Assembly (NCBI GenBank): GCA_030430995.1
Contig: JAUIKA010000007.1
Location: 1-16,843 of the forward strand
Origin: Alphaproteobacteria bacterium
Lineage (GTDB): Bacteria; Pseudomonadota; Alphaproteobacteria; Rickettsiales; Rickettsiaceae
Direction: 5' to 3'
DNA: 16,843 bases
The position numbers were made by a program, and so were the translations under genes. A model generated the notes under the pieces. The model was not told the origin of the DNA. It saw nothing but the letters and a program-made list of their open reading frames with translations, and ran no database searches. This document shows positions 1-7,435 of the stretch, in pieces. The first letter of the stretch is position 1; each line of letters begins with the position of its first letter.

Positions 1-199
1 ATTCTAAAAATGTATATCTATTATATTTTTCTTCAACAGTGCGCATGCTCATTTTTTCAGGAGCATAATTCTCTATCCTCTCTTTCTTATATTCGCTGCG
101 CATAATGTCACTATTCGCAGAATGCTCTTTAGATAACCACCACTCATAATCATCAATAGCATTATTGATATCACTTCGGCTTCCTTTATAATTAAGCAT
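1..199 (-). CDS. Partial hypothetical protein, N-terminal 66 residues
   Basis: An open frame starts with ATG at 199-197 and runs off the left edge without a stop. It gives at least 66 residues, beginning MLNYKGSRSD. The visible part is hydrophilic and charged, with two adjacent tryptophans (DYEWWLSKEH) and a Lys/Glu/Arg-rich stretch. No signal peptide or membrane segment is visible. I recognise no family. The stretch is less A/T-rich than the spacer at 200-480, and the residue composition is protein-like, which is the main reason to call it. There is no clear Shine-Dalgarno site upstream, but most genes in this window lack one. It is divergent from the small gene at 481. It could be a chance frame, because only 199 bases are visible. 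Confidence 0.5.
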   Translation of the reverse strand, partial: MLNYKGSRSDINNAIDDYEWWLSKEHSANSDIMRSEYKKERIENYAPEKMSMRTVEEKYNRYTFLE

Positions 200-470
200 T
201 TAGTACTAATATAATTAATCTATGACTCATGCTAAACTCAATATAACAATAATACAAATATTATTTTATACATATCTCAAAAAATAATATGTTGTTAATT
301 GCTATTAACCGTGGGTATCTGTAACCCTATTAGTTCTTATGAAAATGGACGATATATCTGTATAAATTTAAATATTTACATTTCCTTAGTCTATTATTAA
401 CCTAATATTAAAGATAGGTAAATATAATTTATAAATCTATTATTTTATATAGTAAAATCTAAAGGAAAAT

Positions 471-475
471 AGAGG
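471..475 (+). promoter_or_regulatory. Ribosome binding site AGAGG for the 82-aa gene
   Basis: AGAGG lies 5 nt before the ATG at 481, with a second purine run (AAAGGA) just upstream at 461-466. It is one of the few recognisable Shine-Dalgarno sites in the window and supports both this start and the reality of the small gene. Confidence 0.5.
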
Positions 476-480
476 TTGTT

Positions 481-729
481 ATGAAAAAAGGTTTAAATCA
501 TTACCTGAGCAGATATCTTCAAAATTGGAAAGATAAAAAAGCAGAAAATTATATTGCAAAAGAGTTTGAAAAGTATGATAACGAAAAAAAACAAGAAACT
601 TATAAAAAAATAAATGATTTATACTCCACTAATAATTGGGTTATGCATAAAGATGTAATTATTTTTTTTGACGAACATTTATTAGGTAAACACCAAGAAG
701 ATAATTTAATAGGAGACTTAGTAAATTGA
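481..729 (+). CDS. Hypothetical 82-aa charged protein
   Basis: This small complete frame starts at ATG and ends at TGA. The protein is hydrophilic and rich in Lys, Glu, Asn and Tyr. Its central part (about residues 17-47) looks strongly helical, and the C-terminal part is acidic (FFDEHLLG...NLIGDLVN). It has no signal peptide, membrane segment or catalytic motif that I recognise. The AGAGG ribosome binding site with 5-nt spacing supports translation. It stands alone: the frame to its left is divergent, and the effector gene to its right is on the opposite strand. Function is unknown. A small regulator or a species-specific protein would fit equally well. Confidence 0.55.
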   Translation: MKKGLNHYLSRYLQNWKDKKAENYIAKEFEKYDNEKKQETYKKINDLYSTNNWVMHKDVIIFFDEHLLGKHQEDNLIGDLVN

Positions 730-847
730 AAAATTGAGGTAAATTAATACTAGCAAAGCTTAACATAAAGGTCCCAGATGGATTTATTATTGTAGCGGCA
801 GTGTATTCTTTTTTTATTATGATTCAGCCTTTGTAAGGCGTTTAACA

Positions 848-964
848 TTAAAGGAATATAGTAAGTGAAAGGAAATAATTAGCATCTGCATCATCTTCAT
901 CCAGGCGGCGCAGCTTAACTCTAACTCTGCGCTCTAAAACCTGTATTGTTTTTTCATTACCCAT
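848..964 (-). CDS. Possible 38-aa small ORF directly after the Ulp1-like gene
   Basis: The ATG at 964-962 abuts the stop codon of the Ulp1-like frame (TAA then ATGGGT), and the frame ends in TAA at 850-848. The 38 residues begin MGNEKTIQVLERRVRVKLRR, continue with an acidic LDEDDADAN run, and end with a short hydrophobic tail (FLSLTIFL). The basic-then-acidic composition is unlike random A/T-rich sequence, and the DNA at about 887-935 is visibly richer in G and C than its flanks. It could be a translationally coupled small gene, or the surviving 5' end of a longer gene lost by truncation. I do not recognise the product. Confidence 0.3.
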   Translation of the reverse strand: MGNEKTIQVLERRVRVKLRRLDEDDADANYFLSLTIFL

Positions 965-2485
965 TTATGCAGCAATTAATGCATCTTCCATAAGGCTAGA
1001 ATGCATACCAACTACTCCATGCTGAGGTACATCGTCACCTAATACATCCTTAGCGAATTCATTGATAACTTGGTGTCCGCAGTTATCTGCAAGTTGTTGC
1101 TCCACTTGTGGTGTGTTAACTGAGATGTCATCAAAGCTTTCTGCAAGCGCTTGTAAAAGAGATGTAGGAATTGCTCCTCCTTCTGTATCGATGAATTTAA
1201 CATTTACATGCTGGCCGTTTTTTTCAAAGATCAACCCAACCCAATGCTTGTTCTCAACGTTAATTGGCACAAGTATTATAGATTCTGTTGAGGAAGTAAC
1301 AATATTAGCTAAAGAGCTGAGGTCTATTTCTCCATCTTCAATGTCATATCCTGCAGGGATAATTTTAACATCCTTAGCATCTGCAAAACGTAGTTGCATT
1401 AACTTTGTAATACCTGTGGATGTTAGCTCATTCCATGAGTTATGATGTCCAAGAGCATTTTCAGTAATGTCATCTGATGTGCCTTTTCCTGTTTTCTCTG
1501 CTTTAGTAGAAAAGAAACCTGCTGATTCAAGTAACTCCTGCACTTCATCTGTCCATGCTGCAGTTGCTTCTTCTACCTTTGTATCGACAACAGCCTCAGT
1601 TGCTCGTATTGTTTTTGCTTTTCTTTCTATATTTTGCACATCTTGCTCATCTTTTTGCTCATATTTCATCTCTTGTTCTTTTACTGCATACAAAGATTTA
1701 GAGAATATTGCAAATAACCCATTTTCCAATTTAGAAAGCATAGCCATTGCTTGAGGCGTACCACCAGAGGCAGCTATATTTTTCTTCAAGGCATCTAAAG
1801 CTGTATTTACTTTGCCGAAGTTTTCATCTAATATAGCTTCTACAAATTTTTTGTCAGAAGCAGAAAGCTTACCGAATCTTCCTTCTTTAGCCAAGGTAAA
1901 TGTTTCCTTAAAAGATGCTTTTGCTTTATCTGCATCTTCCCTTGCTCCTTCTAAATTACCTTCATTTTCTCTGAATTCTGCTCTTTTTTGAAATGCTTTA
2001 GCTTTACATGCATAATAAAGCGGATTATCTATATCTATCTCAGCTGCTCTTGAATATGCATTTACTGCACTGTTAAAATCTAAGTTTTCTTCTGCAACAA
2101 CACCTTTTGTATAATGACACCATGCCCATTTACTAACTCTACCCAAGGCTTTATTAAATTCGGTAATTGCGCCTTCTTTTCTATCTGCATAAAATAAACA
2201 CATTGCATAATCATAATGCCATTGTGCTAACGACCCTTGCTCTAGAAGCTCAGCATATGCATCACGTGCTTCTCTATATGCTTTTTTTATTTCAGACTCC
2301 CTATCTCCTGTAATTCTTTTAACATCTGCAATGAATTTTAACGCTGACGCTCTCATTTTCCAATATAATATTTTTTCAACTTGGTTATCGAATGTATCAT
2401 GATGCTTAAGTTTATCTACCTCATTAGTTATTGTAAGTAACATATGAGTTCTCCCTACAAATAATTGTTCTTGTCCAAAACGCAA
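965..2485 (-). CDS. TPR plus Ulp1-like (C48-type) cysteine protease, C-terminal piece of a split effector
   Basis: This 506-aa frame has TPR-like helical repeats at about residues 85-175 (for example HYDYAMCLFYADRKEGAITE and a following YSRAAEIDIDNPLYY unit). A charged, coiled-coil-like linker covers about 270-320. The C-terminal domain, about 345-500, matches the CE-clan/Ulp1 catalytic pattern: His414 in NKHWVGL, Asp433 in FIDTEGG, Gln463 in VEQQLADNCG and Cys469. Known members cleave SUMO, NEDD8 or ubiquitin from proteins or act as acetyltransferases, and in intracellular bacteria they act on host proteins. The annotated start is TTG at 2485. However, the same frame stays open upstream to a TAG at 2548-2546 and joins the 170-aa N-terminal piece, so this is probably the back part of one gene. 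The ATG at residue 15 (about 2443) is another possible restart. No secretion signal is visible. Confidence 0.75.
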   Translation of the reverse strand: MRFGQEQLFVGRTHMLLTITNEVDKLKHHDTFDNQVEKILYWKMRASALKFIADVKRITGDRESEIKKAYREARDAYAELLEQGSLAQWHYDYAMCLFYADRKEGAITEFNKALGRVSKWAWCHYTKGVVAEENLDFNSAVNAYSRAAEIDIDNPLYYACKAKAFQKRAEFRENEGNLEGAREDADKAKASFKETFTLAKEGRFGKLSASDKKFVEAILDENFGKVNTALDALKKNIAASGGTPQAMAMLSKLENGLFAIFSKSLYAVKEQEMKYEQKDEQDVQNIERKAKTIRATEAVVDTKVEEATAAWTDEVQELLESAGFFSTKAEKTGKGTSDDITENALGHHNSWNELTSTGITKLMQLRFADAKDVKIIPAGYDIEDGEIDLSSLANIVTSSTESIILVPINVENKHWVGLIFEKNGQHVNVKFIDTEGGAIPTSLLQALAESFDDISVNTPQVEQQLADNCGHQVINEFAKDVLGDDVPQHGVVGMHSSLMEDALIAA

Positions 2486-2548
2486 TAAATATTCATATAA
2501 CCTACTTTCTTCTGAATTAGATTGTTGAATCGCTTTTTTATATGCCTA
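2486..2548 (-). other. In-frame TAG and 20-codon bridge between the two pieces of the TPR-Ulp1 gene
   Basis: On the minus strand, the frame of the upstream piece ends ...NGKLST-TAG. It then continues without another stop as AYKKAIQQSNSEESRLYEYL into the TTG counted as the start of the downstream piece. AYKKAIQQSN reads like the second helix of a TPR unit. The stop therefore interrupts one protein and does not separate two genes. One base change would turn TAG into a sense codon such as CAG or AAG. TAG is a normal stop here: comM, thyX and ruvC all end with it. Confidence 0.85.
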
Positions 2549-3058
2549 TGTGGATAACTTACCATTAAGATCTAACACAAGGCCATGAACGTAATGCCCA
2601 TGTGCATGTTTAGGAACATATTCTACGTAATTTTCAATATATTCGCTAAATGCGGTGCTCGATTTCTCTGCTACATATTTTGCTGTTAACACATTCACTG
2701 TTTTTGAGTATTTGTATTTGTTTAAACTTCCCATAGAAGAAATACTTGTCATACCATTTCCACTTAATAGTAAGCACCCTATACCATAAGCCGGTACGGT
2801 AAGAACGCCTATAATCTTTCTTGCATAATAAATGCAAGGAGCCTTCTTTCCTATTAAATTCTGCGGAGGAGATTCTACCAATGTTTGTACGAATAATTCA
2901 GTTCCTTCTAAATTAGTAGGATCTATTCTTGCTGCTTTTTCGAATTTCGCTATTGCCTCTGCCCACTGCCCTGAAGCTTTACATTGCTTATCTTCACTCA
3001 TTAATTGTTCTGCTTGTGAGCCGCCCATTGTTTGCTGACCTGGTGCTTGTATTGGCAT
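2546..3058 (-). CDS. N-terminal piece of the split TPR-Ulp1 effector
   Basis: This 170-aa frame starts at ATG (MPIQAPGQQTMGG) and ends at the interrupting TAG. Residues about 28-50 form a TPR-like unit (GQWAEAIAKFEKAARIDPTN). Residues about 82-99 are hydrophobic (IIGVLTVPAYGIGCLLL) and could be a membrane-associating helix. The C-terminal HAHGHYVHGLVLDLNGKLST is the first half of another TPR unit whose second half lies past the stop. An in-frame stop close upstream of the ATG makes it the first usable start. No Shine-Dalgarno site sits next to it, but a perfect orphan AAGGAGG lies about 50 nt upstream. On its own the piece has no catalytic domain. The ancestral protein from here to 965 would be about 697 residues, with its catalytic Cys near 660. 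Confidence 0.7.
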   Translation of the reverse strand: MPIQAPGQQTMGGSQAEQLMSEDKQCKASGQWAEAIAKFEKAARIDPTNLEGTELFVQTLVESPPQNLIGKKAPCIYYARKIIGVLTVPAYGIGCLLLSGNGMTSISSMGSLNKYKYSKTVNVLTAKYVAEKSSTAFSEYIENYVEYVPKHAHGHYVHGLVLDLNGKLST

Positions 3059-3406
3059 AATAAAAACTATTTAGTTAATTTATATAAAATATAAAGAAGT
3101 AAAAACCTCCTTACCAATAAGGGATATCATATTATTTAACACAAATACAACATATAAATAAAAAATAACAATTTAAATAATACCAAAACAAAATATGTTA
3201 AGTTGAAAATAATCAAATAAAATAGGCTTCTAGCTATATCATGGGGCTTTATTTCTCTATCAAATCTGTTTTTTTATATTAGTTTCATGGGTTTGCTTTA
3301 TCCTTCCTGTTATTTTATCTACCTTATAGAATTGAGCATAGGAGATAGTAACGACGCTAATAGTTACCCAGATAAAAGGGCATAAAAACCTATATTATAA
3401 TAAAAT
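3059..3406. other. 348-bp spacer between comM and the split effector gene
   Basis: There is no open frame of useful length on either strand. The DNA is A/T-rich. It contains a short GTAAC...GTTAC inverted repeat (3348-3352 and 3363-3367) and the orphan AAGGAGG with its small hairpin at 3106-3122. I see no clear intrinsic terminator for comM and no convincing promoter for the effector, although both should lie here. Confidence 0.5.
3106..3122 (-). promoter_or_regulatory. Orphan perfect Shine-Dalgarno sequence partly inside a small hairpin
   Basis: Read on the minus strand, CCTTA-TTGG-TAAGG (3122-3109) can fold into a 5-bp stem with a 4-nt loop. The right arm runs straight into AGG, giving TAAGGAGG followed by TTTTT. 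No ATG, GTG or TTG lies within 12 nt downstream, and the effector ATG is about 48 nt further on. It may be a weak hairpin-plus-T-run terminator for comM, a ribosome standby site in the effector leader, or chance. Confidence 0.3.
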
Positions 3407-4948
3407 CTATCCACCTGAATACCGAAGTATATTATCTGAATATCTATAACTAATGGCTTCTGCAATATGCATTTTATTTACCTTTTCAGAATTGCTTATA
3501 TCTGCTATTGTGCGCGCAAGTTTTAGTATTTTATTGCAGCTGCGCATAGAGAGGGAAAATTTTTCTACAACTTCTCTTAGAAGATTCTTTCCTTCTATGT
3601 CTTGCGGCATTGCAAATTCATCTAAAAACTCTCCACTTAGTTGCTTATTAATTTTTATATCAAGGCCTTTATATCTATTATATTGAAGTTTCCTTGCTGC
3701 ATTCACCCTTTTTGCTACCATCTCTGATGTTTCTATCTCTTCTTTATAATCTATAAAATTACTTACAAATGGTACTTCTATTTGAATATCAAATCTATCC
3801 ATTATAGGGCCGGATATTTTCCTTAAATAATCCCTTGCGCATATTGGTGCACGTGAACAAGCCCGCCTAGCATCAGCAATATAGCCGCATTTACATGGGT
3901 TCATAGCTGCTATTAACTGAAAATCAGATGGATATTTTACCTGATAGCCAGATCTGGATATAGTAACATGGCCGGTTTCTATTGGTTGACGTAAAGAATC
4001 TAATACATTTGAGGAAAATTCTGGCAATTCATCTAAAAATAAAATACCATTATGGGCCAGGGATATCTCCCCTGGTTTTACTCTCTTGCCTATGCCGCCG
4101 CCAACCATAGCTGCTACAGAGCAAGAGTGATGCGGCGCTCTGAAAGGCCTTTGTTTTGTAAGCTTTCCGTCTTGCAGCAAGCCAGCTATGCTAAGTACCA
4201 TGCTAGATTCTAATACTTCTTCATGGTCCATCTCTGACAATAGGCCAGGCACGCTTTGTGCAAGTATGGATTTACCGGAGCCTGGTGGGCCAAACATAAG
4301 CAAGTTATGCCCACCTGCAGCTGCTATCTCAATTGCTCTTTTTGGTATTTTATGTCCTTTAATATTTGCAAGGTCATGAATATTTTTTTTGTCTTCTAGG
4401 AGATTTTTTTCAATATATGGTTGCTCTGGGTAAGATATAACCTGAGAGCCTTTGAAGTGATTGATAATAGATAATAAATCATTTGCTGCGATGATGTTTT
4501 TATTACCAGACCATAAAGCTTCTTCTGCATTTTGTTTTGGCAATATAACGCCCTTTCCATTTCTATTCGCTTGTATAGCTGCGGGCAGAGCCCCTGTGAT
4601 GGGCATCATATTACCATCAAGGCCTAATTCCCCTAATATTAGATATTGTTGCATTTCCTCTTTTGGTAAAATATCATAACTACTAAGTAAAGCACAAGCT
4701 ATTGGTAGGTCAAAATGGCTACCTTCTTTTAATAAATCAGCAGGGGAAAGATTCACTACTATCTTTTTTGGCGGGAGGCTAATCCCTATGGAGCTAATAG
4801 CAGCTTTTACTCTCTCTTTAGATTCTGCTATTGTTTTGTCAGGAAGGCCTACTATTATAAAATTGGGCAGACCAGAAGCAATATGTATTTGTACTTTTAC
4901 TTCTATTGCATCTATTCCATTGAAGGCAACGCTATATAAATTAACCAT
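3407..4948 (-). CDS. comM: ComM/YifB family Mg-chelatase-like AAA+ ATPase
   Basis: This 513-aa protein has the usual length and layout of the ComM/YifB family. The N-terminal Lon-protease-like fold covers about residues 1-180 (VAFNGIDAIEVKVQIHIASG, then VNLSPADLLKEGSHFDLPIA). The AAA+ core has Walker A GPPGSGKS at about 220-227, Walker B GILFLDELPEF near 300, and SGPIMDRFDIQIEVP as the second ATPase signature. A C-terminal Mg-chelatase helical domain follows. Within it is a cysteine-rich NPCKCGY...ACSRAPICARDY segment, common in one branch of the family. ComM is a hexameric helicase that promotes branch migration during integration of transforming DNA, and it is widely kept in non-competent bacteria. 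It is a single gene with its own promoter and a TAG stop. Confidence 0.95.
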   Translation of the reverse strand: MVNLYSVAFNGIDAIEVKVQIHIASGLPNFIIVGLPDKTIAESKERVKAAISSIGISLPPKKIVVNLSPADLLKEGSHFDLPIACALLSSYDILPKEEMQQYLILGELGLDGNMMPITGALPAAIQANRNGKGVILPKQNAEEALWSGNKNIIAANDLLSIINHFKGSQVISYPEQPYIEKNLLEDKKNIHDLANIKGHKIPKRAIEIAAAGGHNLLMFGPPGSGKSILAQSVPGLLSEMDHEEVLESSMVLSIAGLLQDGKLTKQRPFRAPHHSCSVAAMVGGGIGKRVKPGEISLAHNGILFLDELPEFSSNVLDSLRQPIETGHVTISRSGYQVKYPSDFQLIAAMNPCKCGYIADARRACSRAPICARDYLRKISGPIMDRFDIQIEVPFVSNFIDYKEEIETSEMVAKRVNAARKLQYNRYKGLDIKINKQLSGEFLDEFAMPQDIEGKNLLREVVEKFSLSMRSCNKILKLARTIADISNSEKVNKMHIAEAISYRYSDNILRYSGG

Positions 4949-4979
4949 AATACTTTATTTCAATAAACCTGTAGCCAAT

Positions 4980-5008
4980 ATATTAGTTAATAAGAATACC
5001 GATGTCAA
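4980..5008 (-). promoter_or_regulatory. Sigma70-like promoter for comM
   Basis: On the minus strand, a perfect -35 TTGACA (5008-5003) is followed by a 17-bp spacer and a -10 TAATAT (4985-4980). A start site near 4973 would leave a leader of about 25 nt before the comM ATG at 4948. It is the best consensus -35/-10 pair I found in the window. Confidence 0.65.
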
Positions 5009-5172
5009 AATAAGGATTTAATATATATTAAATATATGTGATTTATTAATCAATCATAATAAACAATTCAATAAAATTTATTATTTTTCTCTCTAAGTAG
5101 ACCAGTATAGTACAGCTAAAGAAAACTCTTCGCGCAAATTTAATAAATAGCTTTTATCTGTAAGGTTATTAT

Positions 5173-5181
5173 TGATATAAT
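5173..5181 (+). promoter_or_regulatory. Extended -10 promoter element for the fliI cluster
   Basis: TGATATAAT matches the extended -10 form TGnTATAAT exactly, 24 nt before the fliI ATG. No good -35 is present, which extended -10 promoters tolerate. The same element occurs before purC and, with one change, before recA. Confidence 0.5.
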
Positions 5182-5205
5182 ACAAGTCATGTTTATATAT
5201 ATAAT

Positions 5206-6522
5206 ATGTTAGAGTCATTATTGCTGAGATTGGGAGATATAGAACCCATAGAAATATTTGGTAAGCTGCATTCTGTGCGCGGTGAAGTTGTAGAAGCAAT
5301 AGGTATTAGCAAATATGTAGATATTGGGACTGTCTGCATGTTACATATAGATGATAAGAATAAAATTCTATGTGAGGTTATAGGTTTCCAAGAAGATATT
5401 GTTTTACTTATGCCCTTTACAGATACCACAGGTGTTAGCCCAAGCACTACTGTGCAGGTACTCAAAAGTTATAATCATATTATGCCAGATATGTCATGGC
5501 AAGGGAGGATATTAGATGCATTTGCAAATGACATAGATGGAAAAGGTGCTCTGCGTAAAGGTGATGAGAAATATTATTTATATAATACTCCGCTTCCATT
5601 GCATAAAAGAGGCAAAATAGGAGGTAAAATAGATTTGGGAGTAAAGTCTATAGATAATTTTGTTACTTGTTGTTATGGACAAAGGATGGGTATTTTTGCT
5701 GGAAGTGGAGTGGGGAAATCTGTGCTTATTTCTATGCTAACAAAATATGCAGATGCTGACGTAAAGATAATAGGCCTTATAGGGGAGAGAAGCAGGGAGG
5801 TAAAAGAGTTTATAGATGAATATTTAACAAAAGAAGGGCTAGAAAAAGCTGTTGTGATTGTCTCTACAGGGAATGAGCCTGCATTGATGCGCCTTCGTGC
5901 TACTTACCTTACCATGACTATTGCTGAATATTTTAGAGACCAAGGTAAGGAGGTGTTATGTATTGTGGATTCCATAACAAGATTTGCAATGGCGCAAAGG
6001 GAGATAGGCCTCGCTAGCGGAGAGCCACCTACATCTAAAGGATATACTCCTTCAGTTTTTGCTAAGATTCCACAATTACTTGAGCGTGCTGGCCCAGGAG
6101 AAGATGGGGGGCATATAACAGGGTTTTTCTCTGTATTAGTTGAGGGTGATGACCATAATGAGCCTATAAGTGATGCAACTCGTAGCACTTTGGATGGGCA
6201 TATATATCTAGATAGAAAAATAGCAGAGAGAAATAGATTTCCTGCTGTAAATATACTTAAAAGCGTTTCTAGAGTAATGCCAGGGTGCAATACCGCTGAA
6301 GAAAGTGCTATAATATCTAAAGCAAAAAAATTGATAGAAACATATACGGATATGGAAGACCTAATAAGAATAGGGGCATATAAAAAGGGCTCTAATAAAG
6401 ATGTAGATCAAGCTATTGAATATTATAGCAAAATTGAGCAATTTTTATCCCAGATGCCAAAAGAACATCTTGCAATGAAAGATAGCTATTTAAAACTTAA
6501 AGAAATATTAAAAAATGTTTGA
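5206..6522 (+). CDS. fliI: Flagellar type III export ATPase FliI
   Basis: This 438-aa protein belongs to the F1-beta-like ATPases of flagellar and injectisome export. It powers unfolding and delivery of export substrates at the inner face of the flagellar basal body, with FliH and FliJ. The N-terminal beta-barrel-like domain (about 1-90) is followed by Walker A GSGVGKSV at 166-173. Walker B is VLCIVDSITRFAMAQRE, with Asp255. The family segment GEPPTSKGYTPSVFAKIPQL follows, then the catalytic-core segment LVEGDDHNEPISDATRSTLD. The wording MGIFAGSGVGKS favours FliI over injectisome YscN/SctN, but sequence alone cannot fully exclude a type III secretion ATPase. No other flagellar gene lies in the window. 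Its 3' end overlaps the permease gene by 8 nt. The start lacks a Shine-Dalgarno site. Confidence 0.9.
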   Translation: MLESLLLRLGDIEPIEIFGKLHSVRGEVVEAIGISKYVDIGTVCMLHIDDKNKILCEVIGFQEDIVLLMPFTDTTGVSPSTTVQVLKSYNHIMPDMSWQGRILDAFANDIDGKGALRKGDEKYYLYNTPLPLHKRGKIGGKIDLGVKSIDNFVTCCYGQRMGIFAGSGVGKSVLISMLTKYADADVKIIGLIGERSREVKEFIDEYLTKEGLEKAVVIVSTGNEPALMRLRATYLTMTIAEYFRDQGKEVLCIVDSITRFAMAQREIGLASGEPPTSKGYTPSVFAKIPQLLERAGPGEDGGHITGFFSVLVEGDDHNEPISDATRSTLDGHIYLDRKIAERNRFPAVNILKSVSRVMPGCNTAEESAIISKAKKLIETYTDMEDLIRIGAYKKGSNKDVDQAIEYYSKIEQFLSQMPKEHLAMKDSYLKLKEILKNV

Positions 6523-7432
6523 TGTAGATGTTTTCTTTAAATTAATAGCTTCTGCTCTTAGTATATTAATAGGGTTTTTGGCGGGCAGAATTAGTAAAAT
6601 AAGTAGGCAAGAAGTAAGCAATCTAGTATTTTACTATATATCCCCCATAGTATTTTGTTCCACGCCTATACTTAATGGTTTTAGCCTGAGTACATTGATG
6701 ATGCCGCTCACTATGTTTTGCATAGCTACTTTAATGTGTTTAATATGTTATTTTTTCTTAGGGAGATTGTTCTTTAGTGATTTTCGTTTAAATATAACAG
6801 CTATTTCAGCGGGGGATTCTAACTGTAGTTATTTTTTGCTTCCAGTGGTGATTTCTACTTTTGATAGCAAAGTAGTAGGTATGTTTATGATAGGTGTAAT
6901 AGGGCTTGGGATATATGAATCTTCAGTAGGTTTCTATATATGTGCAATGAATAATCAAACTTCAAAGCAGGCTATAATAAGGGTGCTTAGGCTCCCTACA
7001 TTAAGTGCATTTACTTTAGGAATATTGGCTAGTTCAGTTGGGGTAAAGCTGCCTAGTTGCCTTGTAGATTTTATATATAATATGAGGTCTGCTTTCACAC
7101 TCATAGGGATGATGGTGATAGGGCTTAGCATGGCTAGCATAAAAAATTTTAAATTTGATTTTAAATTCATATTATTCTCTATAGTAACTAAATTTATATT
7201 GCATCCATTGGTTATTCTTTCATATATATATATAGATAGAAATTTTATCCATAGCGTTAGCAATGAAGCATATACAGCATTATTTTTGATGTCTCTGGGG
7301 CCTATGAGCGCAAATATACTCATTATATCTTCTATATTAAATCTAGATACAGAAAAAGTTGGAACAGCGGTGCTTGTCTCTACTACCATAGCGCTTTTCT
7401 ATGTGCCATTTGCAATTAAATTTGTATTGTAA
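6515..7432 (+). CDS. AEC (auxin efflux carrier) family permease
   Basis: This 305-aa, almost wholly hydrophobic protein has about ten predicted membrane segments in two halves separated by a short polar region near residues 145-155 (NNQTSKQAIIRVLR). That is the size and layout of bacterial AEC-family transporters. The segment FYYISPIVFCSTPILNG fits the conserved first-half Pro-containing segment, and LMSLGPMSANILIISSILN fits the conserved second-half segment. Bacterial members move carboxylates such as malonate, or amino acids, across the inner membrane. The substrate here cannot be read from the sequence. The ATG lies inside the end of fliI (8-nt overlap), so translation is probably coupled. 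The next gene starts 3 nt after its stop. Confidence 0.78.
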   Translation: MFDVDVFFKLIASALSILIGFLAGRISKISRQEVSNLVFYYISPIVFCSTPILNGFSLSTLMMPLTMFCIATLMCLICYFFLGRLFFSDFRLNITAISAGDSNCSYFLLPVVISTFDSKVVGMFMIGVIGLGIYESSVGFYICAMNNQTSKQAIIRVLRLPTLSAFTLGILASSVGVKLPSCLVDFIYNMRSAFTLIGMMVIGLSMASIKNFKFDFKFILFSIVTKFILHPLVILSYIYIDRNFIHSVSNEAYTALFLMSLGPMSANILIISSILNLDTEKVGTAVLVSTTIALFYVPFAIKFVL

Positions 7433-7435
7433 TAT

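Noticed and set aside
827..839. GCCTT-TGT-AAGGC hairpin as a terminator for the gene at 481
   Set aside because: The stem is only 5 bp with a 3-nt loop, lies about 100 bp after the stop and is not followed by a T-run.
1062..1754. Plus-strand open frames of 127 and 95 codons inside the Ulp1-like gene
   Set aside because: They are antisense to a frame with clear TPR and Ulp1 motifs, and their residue content (Ser/Cys/Phe-rich) is typical of antisense shadows.
2546..2548. TAG reassigned to an amino acid, which would make the split effector one normal gene
   Set aside because: comM, thyX and ruvC all end in TAG at family-typical lengths, so TAG acts as a stop in this genome.
5904..6290. A 128-codon minus-strand frame inside fliI
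   Set aside because: It overlaps the most conserved part of the FliI ATPase core in antisense and resembles no protein family.
5206..6522. ATP synthase beta subunit or transcription factor Rho in place of FliI
   Set aside because: The wording GSGVGKSV with GEPPTSKGYTPSVFAKIP and LVEGDDHNEPISDATRSTLDGH is specific to flagellar/type III export ATPases.
6955..7389. A 144-codon minus-strand frame inside the AEC permease
   Set aside because: It is antisense to a coherent membrane protein with family-like segments; the length is explained by low stop density on the reverse strand.
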